The translations under genes and the position numbers were made by a program. From the NCBI GenBank assembly GCA_016712375.1, contig JADJRE010000041.1, forward strand, positions 1-13,274: a DNA stretch of 13,274 nt, in the 5' to 3' direction. This document shows positions 8,520 through 13,274 of the stretch, one piece after another. Every line of letters starts with the position of its first letter. Position 1 is the first letter of the stretch. Below the pieces are notes generated by a model. That model worked only from the letters and a program-made list of their open reading frames with translations, did no database searches and was not told the origin of the DNA. The DNA comes from Rhodospirillales bacterium. Its GTDB lineage: Bacteria > Pseudomonadota > Alphaproteobacteria > Rhodospirillales > Defluviicoccaceae.

Positions 8520-9449
8520 TCACGGCGCCTCGGTTACCGCCACGTCTTCCGGCAGCACCGCCCAGTCCGGCGGTTCCGGCAGCAGCCGCGCCGATCCCAC
8601 CACGACGCCGCCCGCGGCGCGGATCGCCAGGGAGAGCGTCCAGACGCAACACCGCCATCGCCCAGCCGTCGGCAGCGGACCGTACCTCGCCCACCTCCTT
8701 GTCGCCCACCACCACCGGCGTTCCGGGTGCCGGCGGCGGCCCCTCGACCCGCATCGGCAGCAGCCGGCGCTTCACCAGGCCGCGCCAGCGGGTGCGCGCC
8801 GTCAATTCCTGGCCAAGGTAGCAGCCCTTGTCCCAGTCGATGCCGCCGAGTTCGTTGAAACCCACCTCCAGCAGCAGCGACTTCTCGACCAGGATGTCGC
8901 GGCTGCCATCGGGCAGGCCGAGCGCGATGCGCTGCGCGTCGTAAGCCCCGGCATCGGCGGCGGCGAAACCGTGCTCCCGCAGGATCGCCTCGCCGGTCTG
9001 TGCCGGCAGCAGCGCGCGCAGGCCCATCGCTGCCAGCCGCGGATCGACGAATACCACGCCGCCGGCCACTGGCGCCGTGGTCCCCGCCTGCCCGCCGGCA
9101 AGCCCGAACGTCTCGGCAGCGCCATCGCCGTCGAGAGCCCATACGGCCATTGCCGGCCCGACCTCCTCGATGCTGACCCGCGAGCGCAGCCGGTACATCG
9201 ACAGCCGCCGCTTCAGATCGGGAAGGCGCGCCGCCTCGCTTTCCAGTAAAGTGCCCCATCCAGCTCACAGACAAAGAAGTCGTGCAGATACCGCCCTTGC
9301 GGCGTGAGGAAAGCTGCCCAGATCGTCCGTTCCCGGCTCACATGGGTAATATCGTTGGAAATCAACCCCTGCAGAAAGGGGCGCGCGTCCTCACCGCTGA
9401 TACGCAGCGCCCCGCGCCCGGCGAGAGGAACAAACGACTTGTCATTCAT
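8520..9449 (-). CDS. ygfZ: YgfZ/GcvT-domain folate-binding protein (Fe/S cluster repair), frameshifted
   Basis: YgfZ is a folate-dependent cytoplasmic protein related to the glycine-cleavage T protein; it supports assembly or repair of Fe/S enzymes, particularly under oxidative stress. It starts MNDKSFVPLAGRGALRISGED, with FLQGLISNDI and FLTPQGRYLHDFFV following. The defining signature KGCYLGQELTART, containing the reactive Cys, lies at about residues 210-222, then RRLLPMRVEG and a C-terminal beta domain ending LPEPPDWAVLPEDV. Frame changes near 9240 and 8630 join the three pieces; the total of about 309 codons is slightly longer than E. coli YgfZ's barrel but within the alphaproteobacterial range. 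ATG at 9449 has GGGAG ten bases upstream. It converges on coxG, with stops 27 bases apart and no obvious terminator between them. Confidence 0.92.
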
Positions 9450-9662
9450 GTGGAAGAAACTCCCGCCCGGTTCTTGTCGGATCTCCAGCAAGAGAAGTGG
9501 CAGCCGCGCCACGAGGGCGCAAGGCGTTCGCCGCAACCGCTCCCGCGCCCATCGGCACCCCCTCCGCCTGGGGCCTGCCCTCTTCCTCAGAGATCTTGCG
9601 GGGAAGCCGCCGGCGCCGCCTATTCTCAGGATGATGGTGGGTGAAACGAGGAGGACAATCCC

Positions 9663-9833
9663 ATGAGCCTGCAGGATCGGATCGAAGCATTAAAGGCGAA
9701 ACACCATGCCCTCGACGAGGCGCTGGAAGCCGAAAACAACCGGCCTCGTCCCGACGAAGCAGAGATTTCCAGGCTGAAGAAGCAGAAGTTGCAGATCAAG
9801 GACGAGATCGCAGCTCTCAGCCATCCGCATTAG
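9663..9833 (+). CDS. YdcH/DUF465 family small coiled-coil protein
   Basis: An intact 56-residue highly charged protein, missed if only long frames are considered. It reads MSLQDRIEALKAKHHALDEA, then an Asn/Arg/Pro turn (ENNRPRPDE), then a second helix ISRLKKQKLQIKDEIAAL. This helix-turn-helix-hairpin layout with LKxQKLxLKDEI is the DUF465/YdcH pattern widespread in Proteobacteria; no biochemical role is established to my knowledge. GAGGAGG is eight bases upstream of the ATG, a strong ribosome site. A weak possible promoter (TTGCGG 9596-9601, TATTCT 9621-9626, 19-base spacer) lies upstream. It is divergent from ygfZ with 213 bases between starts. Base composition is like the neighbours; there is no sign of transfer. 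Confidence 0.93.
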   Translation: MSLQDRIEALKAKHHALDEALEAENNRPRPDEAEISRLKKQKLQIKDEIAALSHPH

Positions 9834-10109
9834 GTTGACCGCCGCCGTTGGCGCGCGCCTGCCAACAAGGTGCGCAGCCAGGGGTGAACATACTCCAAAT
9901 GAGGAAGAGATGGCCCAGGCCACACCGGGTGCCGATGCCGCAGGGAAACCTCGTCGAAAACCGCTGCACTCATCCAGGATATGGCAATGAATGTCAACGG
10001 TCGATAGCAACGTCTCGCGCTGGCCAGTCACATCCCGGTCGAAATGGCTTTTCTTTCCGCAAATGGGCCAGATGAGCGGCGTGCCAGCATTCGTCCCCCG
10101 CACTCGGCC

Positions 10110-10117
10110 TTTGCAAA
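10110..10117. promoter_or_regulatory. TTTGCAAA palindrome, candidate ScfR/RamB-family operator half
   Basis: A perfect 8-base palindrome lies 98 bases before the prpE start. From memory of the literature, PccR, the short-chain fatty acyl-CoA regulator of Rhodobacter sphaeroides propionyl-CoA genes, binds two TTTGCAAA halves spaced by four bases. Only one half is present here; the expected second position reads AGCGATTT. A diverged GCAAA also occurs at about 10059-10063. Confidence 0.3.
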
Positions 10118-10151
10118 ATGCAGCGATTTAGACCACACTCCGCCTCCTTGA

Positions 10152-10167
10152 TGGCAGGAAGTCTGCT
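10152..10167 (+). promoter_or_regulatory. Candidate sigma-54 promoter upstream of prpE
   Basis: TGGCAGG then four bases then CTGCT keeps the invariant GG and GC dinucleotides separated by ten bases, as in the sigma-54 consensus TGGCACG-N4-TTGCW, with mismatches at one -24 and one -12 position. It is 48 bases upstream of the start codon, a workable distance. Enterobacterial prp operons are sigma-54 dependent, which makes it suggestive, but such matches also arise by chance. Confidence 0.3.
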
Positions 10168-10214
10168 GCTATCAATCTAACCATCTGACAATCCTACCAA
10201 AAAAGGGGAGGATC

Positions 10215-12069
10215 ATGACTGGACCATACGAGGAAGCGTTCTCCAGATCGATAAATGATCCGGAGGGGTTTTGGGGAGAGGCCGCTGAACAAATCCACTG
10301 GTATAAAAAGTGGGACAAGGTCCTCGACGATTCCAACAAGCCTTTCTACCGCTGGTTCAAGGGCGGCATTGTTAACACCTGCTACAACGCGCTTGACCGC
10401 CACGTCGAAGGCGGCCGGGCCGATCAGGCCGCGCTGATCTACGACAGCCCGCTCACCCAGACCAAGCGCACCTTCAGCTACCGTGAACTGCGCGACGAGG
10501 TCGCGAAGTTTGCCAGCGTGCTGCAGAGCCTTGGCGTCGGCAAGGGCGACGTGGTGATCATCTACATGCCGATGGTCGCCGAAGCCCCGATGGCGATGCT
10601 GGCGTGCGCCCGCATCGGTGCCGTGCATTCCGTGGTGTTCGGCGGCTTCGCCTCCAACGAGCTTGCGGTTCGCATCAACGATGCGCTGCCGAAGGTGATC
10701 GTCACCGCTTCCTGCGGCATCGAAGTCGGGCGTGTCATCGCCTATCAGCCGCTGATCGAGGCGGCCATCGAGCTTGCCGACCACAAGCCCAGCGCCGTCG
10801 TCATCAAGCAGCGCTCGCAGAAGCCGGGAACTGAAAGGCACCGACGTCGACTGGGACGCGGCGGTTGCGAAGGCGCAGCCGGCGGAGTGCGTCCCGGTCG
10901 CGGCGACCGATCCGCTCATCCTCTACACCTCCGGCACCACCGGCCAGCCGAAGGGCGTCGTCCGCGACAACGGTGGCCACATGGTGGCGCTGATGTGGAC
11001 GATGAAGAGCATCTACGACGTCAATCCGGCCGAAGTATGGTGGGCATCCTCCGACGTCGGCTGGCTGGTCGGACACTCCTATATCGTCTATGCCCCCCTG
11101 CTCTACGGGGCGACGACCATCGTCTACGAAGGCAAGCCGGTCGGCACCCCCGATGCCGGCGCATTCTGGCGGGTGATCTCCCAGCATGGCGCGGTATCGC
11201 TGTTCACCGCACCGACCGCCTTCCGCGCCATCAAGCGCGACGACCCCAAAGCCGAGCTGATGGGCAAGTACGACCTCAGCAAGTTCCGCATCCTGTTCCT
11301 CGCCGGGGAACGGACCGATCCGGATACGCTGCATTGGGCCGAGAACGCCGTGCAGCGGCCGGTGATCGACCACTGGTGGCAGACCGAGACCGGCTGGTCG
11401 ATCGCGGCCAACTGCATGGGGCTGGGTCAGCTGCCGGTGAAGCCCGGTTCGCCGAGAGCGGCACGATCTGCGTCAAGCTGCCACTGCCCCCGGGCTCGCT
11501 GCCGACGCTGTGGAACAACGACGAGCGCTTCGTCGCCTCCTATCTCACCGAGTTCCCGGGCTACTACATGACCGCCGACGCGGGCTTCATGGATGAAGAC
11601 GGCTACGTCTACATCATGGCGCGCACCGACGACGTCATCAACGTCGCCGGTCACCGTCTCTCCACTGGCGGTATGGAAGAAGTGCTGGCCAAGCATCCGG
11701 ACGTGGCCGAGTGCGCGGTCGTCGGCGTCGCCGACTCCTTCAAGGGCCAGCTGCCGGTCGGCTTCATGGTCCTGAAGTTGGGGTCACCAAGTCGCACGAC
11801 CAGATCGTCAAGGAAGTGGTGCAAATGGTCCGCGATCAGATCGGGCCGGTCGCCGCCTTCAAGACGGCCACCGTGATCGACCGCCTGCCGAAGACCCGTT
11901 CGGGCAAGATCCTGCGCGGGACCATGCAGGAAGATCGCCGACAACCAGCCCTGGAAGATGCCGGCAACGATCGACGATCCGGCCATCCTTGACGAGATCA
12001 AGGATGCACTGGAAGACATCGGTTACGCCAGCGCCCGCAAAGGAGCCGGCGGAGCCAGCGGCCTCTTAG
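10215..12069 (+). CDS. prpE: Propionyl-CoA synthetase PrpE, frameshifted and with an internal gap
   Basis: PrpE is an AMP-forming acyl-CoA synthetase that activates propionate to propionyl-CoA with ATP and CoA in the cytoplasm. The N-terminus (YEEAFSRSINDPEGFWGEAA, then IHWYKKWDKVLDD) matches the acetyl/propionyl-CoA synthetase family. AMP-binding signature LYTSGTTGQPKGVVRDNGGH follows near residue 236. The branch VVRDNGGHMVALMWTMKSI, VWWASSDVGWLVGHSYIVY and AGHRLSTGGMEE is PrpE-like rather than Acs. The acylation-site Lys is in LPKTRSGKILRG. Frame changes occur near 10825, 11785, 11930 and 12035. At 11455 about 20-25 codons between KPGSP and ESGTICVKLPLPPG, where relatives carry a GY(D/N)VxVL segment, are missing together with a frame change. 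GGGGAGG precedes the ATG. The stop TAG 12067-12069 uses the frame ending KEPAEPAAS. Confidence 0.93.
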
Positions 12070-12086
12070 TCAGCAGTGCCACTCAA

Positions 12087-12134
12087 GACACCAAAGGGCG
12101 CGGTGCCGGGTCGGCCCGCGCCCAAAGTGTCTTT
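12087..12134 (+). terminator. Hairpin terminator after prpE
   Basis: GGGCGCGG (12096-12103) pairs perfectly with CCGCGCCC (12116-12123); both arms are flanked by AAA, and outside these GACAC (12087-12091) pairs with GTGTC (12127-12131). A short TTT follows at 12132-12134. It lies 18 bases after the prpE stop. The long interrupted stem and T stretch make a rho-independent terminator likely, though the T run is short. Confidence 0.65.
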
Positions 12135-12254
12135 ACGGGAGGATAGCGGCAGCACTGGCGCCGCCGCGGCAGCGACAAAGCAGGAGTGGCCGGACGGCGT
12201 CTTCGCTGCGAGAATGCGGGAGCGGCGTGTAGCGACCGCAAGAGAGGGCGGAAC

Positions 12255-12655
12255 ATGCTGACCATCGCGCTCGATAAAATCTGCTTCCTGATCATCAAGG
12301 CGCGAGAGTTCGACGCCAAGATGGAGCCCGAGGTTCCGGAACCGGGAGACAATCCCACGGACGATGCCGATCGGGAGGTGCTGTTCGATTATCCGGATGA
12401 TCCGACGGTGGAAGAGATCCGCGGCTTCATCAGATCGCTCAACGAGGATGAACTGGTCGAGATCCTGGCGCTCGTGTGGATCGGCGAAGGCGACTACGAC
12501 GTCGAGGAGTGGCAGAGCGCCGTTGCCGATGCCCGGGATAACCCCGACGAGCGCCGGGCGGAAGCGCTGCTCAGCATCCCCTTCTCGGCGATTTCCTGGA
12601 GGAGGGGCTGGAACTGGGCTACTCCTGTCGCGACGAGGAGATGGGCCGGCTATAG
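12255..12655 (+). CDS. DUF3775 domain protein, one frameshift
   Basis: A conserved hypothetical protein of about 133 residues, found mostly in Alphaproteobacteria; no function is known to me. It begins MLTIALDKICFLIIKAREFD, then an acidic stretch with NPTDDADREVLFDYPDDP, VEEIRGFIRSLNEDELVEIL, and ALVWIGEGDYDVEEWQSAV, all characteristic of DUF3775. One base appears to be missing near 12577; after it the expected ending LGDFLEEGLELGYSCRDEEM leads to TAG 12653-12655. The protein is strongly acidic and has no membrane segment, so it is presumably cytoplasmic. ATG at 12255 is preceded by GAGGGCGGAAC. It follows the prpE terminator and converges on the TrcR gene; a perfect hairpin separates the two stops. 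Confidence 0.85.
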
Positions 12656-12660
12656 ACTGC

Positions 12661-12680
12661 AGCGGGGCGCCAGCCCCGCT
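12661..12680. terminator. Perfect hairpin between convergent DUF3775 and TrcR genes
   Basis: AGCGGGGC (12661-12668) pairs perfectly with GCCCCGCT (12673-12680) around the loop GCCA. It begins five bases after the DUF3775 stop and its last base is the final base of the TrcR stop codon. There is no T run in either direction. Placement between convergent genes suggests a bidirectional transcript-end structure (inference). Confidence 0.5.
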
Positions 12681-13240
12681 CAGGCACCGTGCACCGTGCC
12701 GGCACCGTGTACCGTGCCGGCGCGCGCCCGGGCAAGATCGACTTCCTTCTGCAGATCGGCCTCGCTGCACAGCCCGAGGCTGACGGGATTGCGTGGCTTG
12801 ATGTCGGCTGAACGCCAGTGGGTGCGGTCGCGCACCTTGTCGATGGTCGGCTTGGTGGTTCCGATGAGCTTGCACACCTGCGCGTCACTCAATTCAGGAT
12901 AGTTCTTGAGCAGCCAAGCGATGGCATCGGGACGGTCCTGGCGCTTCGCCACCGGCGTGTAGCGCGCACCCTTCTGCCGCGCCTCAGGCAGCGTCACCCG
13001 CCGGTCCGCCGGCCGCAGCCGCAAGTCCGGGTCGCGCTGACAGCGCTCGACCTCCGGCATCGTCAACTCGCCCGCCGCCACCGGATCGCGGCCTTGCATG
13101 CCGGCGGCGACTTCGCCGTCGGCGATCGCCTGCACTTCCAGTGAGTGGATGCCGCAAAAATCGGCGATCTGCTCGAATGTGAGCGACGTATTCTCGACGA
13201 GCCAGACGGCCGTCGCTTTCGGCATCAAGGGATGTGCCAT
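12680..13240 (-). CDS. trcR: TrcR-like cell-cycle transcriptional regulator (DUF1013)
   Basis: An intact 186-residue member of the alphaproteobacterial DUF1013 family, which current annotation names cell cycle transcriptional regulator TrcR; its detailed mechanism is not something the sequence shows. It starts MAHPLMPKATAVWLVENTSL, has FEQIADFCGIHSLEVQAIAD (a helix-turn-helix-like segment) early on, and a second one in the highly conserved KGARYTPVAKRQDRPDAIAW, NYPELSDAQVCKLIGTTKPT and HWRSADIKPRNPV region. ATG at 13240 is used because family members begin MAHPLMPKA and GGAG lies eight bases upstream; an ATG in the same frame at 13267 adds nine unconserved residues. The C-terminus has an unusual duplicated GTVHGA tail after the expected end (ARARA). 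No frameshift is seen, unlike most neighbours. Confidence 0.93.
   Translation of the reverse strand: MAHPLMPKATAVWLVENTSLTFEQIADFCGIHSLEVQAIADGEVAAGMQGRDPVAAGELTMPEVERCQRDPDLRLRPADRRVTLPEARQKGARYTPVAKRQDRPDAIAWLLKNYPELSDAQVCKLIGTTKPTIDKVRDRTHWRSADIKPRNPVSLGLCSEADLQKEVDLARARAGTVHGAGTVHGA
12683..12718 (-). repeat. 18-bp tandem repeat at the 3' end of the TrcR gene
   Basis: Two adjacent 18-base units (12683-12700 and 12701-12718) differ at one base and encode GTVHGA twice as the last twelve residues of the TrcR protein, immediately before the stop. Each unit also contains an internal near-repeat of CACCGTG. The unit is in frame, so copy number can change without breaking the gene. Confidence 0.8.
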
Positions 13241-13274
13241 CTCATTCACTCCACGTTTCTCGTTCATATCGGCG

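Larger units (their letters stand above)
9834..10214 (+). promoter_or_regulatory. Gene-free region upstream of prpE, with weak hairpin and candidate control sites
   Basis: The 381-base stretch contains no gene I can support. Directly after the YdcH stop, GTTGGC (9847-9852) pairs with GCCAAC (9861-9866) around an 8-base loop, a weak candidate terminator lacking a T run. Nearer prpE lie an isolated TTTGCAAA palindrome (10110-10117) and a sigma-54-like element (10152-10167), listed separately. The last 80 bases are richer in A/T than the surroundings, as expected for a promoter. Confidence 0.4.

Noticed and set aside
9690..10103. A 137-codon minus-strand frame crossing the YdcH gene
   Set aside because: No family-like motifs, and half of it is antisense to the intact YdcH protein, which has a strong ribosome site.
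10194..10919. A 241-codon minus-strand frame opposite prpE, also the 189-codon frame at 10804-11373
   Set aside because: Both lie fully antisense to well-supported PrpE sequence and have biased, motif-free translations.
12683..12718. Short direct repeats considered as a CRISPR remnant
   Set aside because: Only two units, no spacers, and they are in frame within the TrcR coding sequence.
12066..12875. A 269-codon minus-strand frame opposite DUF3775 and the end of TrcR
   Set aside because: It overlaps three better-supported elements, including a terminator, and shows no recognisable domain.

Overview
The window reads as ordinary chromosome of a GC-rich alphaproteobacterium, probably Rhodospirillales or a relative. 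That placement is inferred from gene content: a TrcR/DUF1013 protein, a DUF3775 protein, a YdcH/DUF465 protein, an HWE-type histidine kinase with a stand-alone receiver, AhpC paired with AhpD, and an alphaproteobacterial-type PrpE. No rRNA, tRNA, CRISPR, transposase, integrase or phage gene was seen.

Layout. 1-975 (minus): a LOG-family phosphoribohydrolase gene followed by the start of a CNNM/HlyC-type membrane protein. 1144-2316: a periplasmic c-type cytochrome (plus) converging on a cytochrome b561 (minus), with a strong GC hairpin where they meet. 2558-4288 (plus): a membrane-anchored, proline-rich DUF2914 protein, the C-terminal half of an HWE histidine kinase, and a stand-alone receiver overlapping the kinase end by 14 bases. 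4288-7518 (minus): ahpC, ahpD and ftsH in one direction, ending in a rho-independent-type terminator. 7911-9449: a CoxG-like SRPBCC protein (plus) converging on the folate-dependent Fe/S repair protein YgfZ (minus). 9663-9833 (plus): a 56-residue YdcH/DUF465 protein. 10215-12069 (plus): propionyl-CoA synthetase PrpE, with candidate regulatory sites upstream and a hairpin terminator downstream. 12255-13240: a DUF3775 protein (plus) converging on TrcR/DUF1013 (minus).

Functional themes. ahpC/ahpD (peroxide removal), ftsH (membrane protein quality control) and ygfZ (Fe/S cluster maintenance) all relate to oxidative or envelope stress. The c cytochrome and b561 suggest periplasmic electron transfer. 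The kinase-receiver remnant is a signalling module. PrpE activates propionate.

The dominant oddity is sequence integrity. Most conserved genes, including those expected to be essential or highly conserved such as ftsH, are broken by apparent one-base gains or losses, mostly in G/C runs, while the reading resumes in another frame with family-typical residues. This looks much more like sequencing or assembly indels than gene decay. Two larger losses are different in kind: the kinase lacks its whole phosphoacceptor half, and prpE lacks about 20-25 codons. Coordinates given for frameshifted genes span the reconstructed gene, not one open frame. I did not find a convincing new biological system; the best leads are the DUF2914-kinase-receiver cluster and the control region of prpE.
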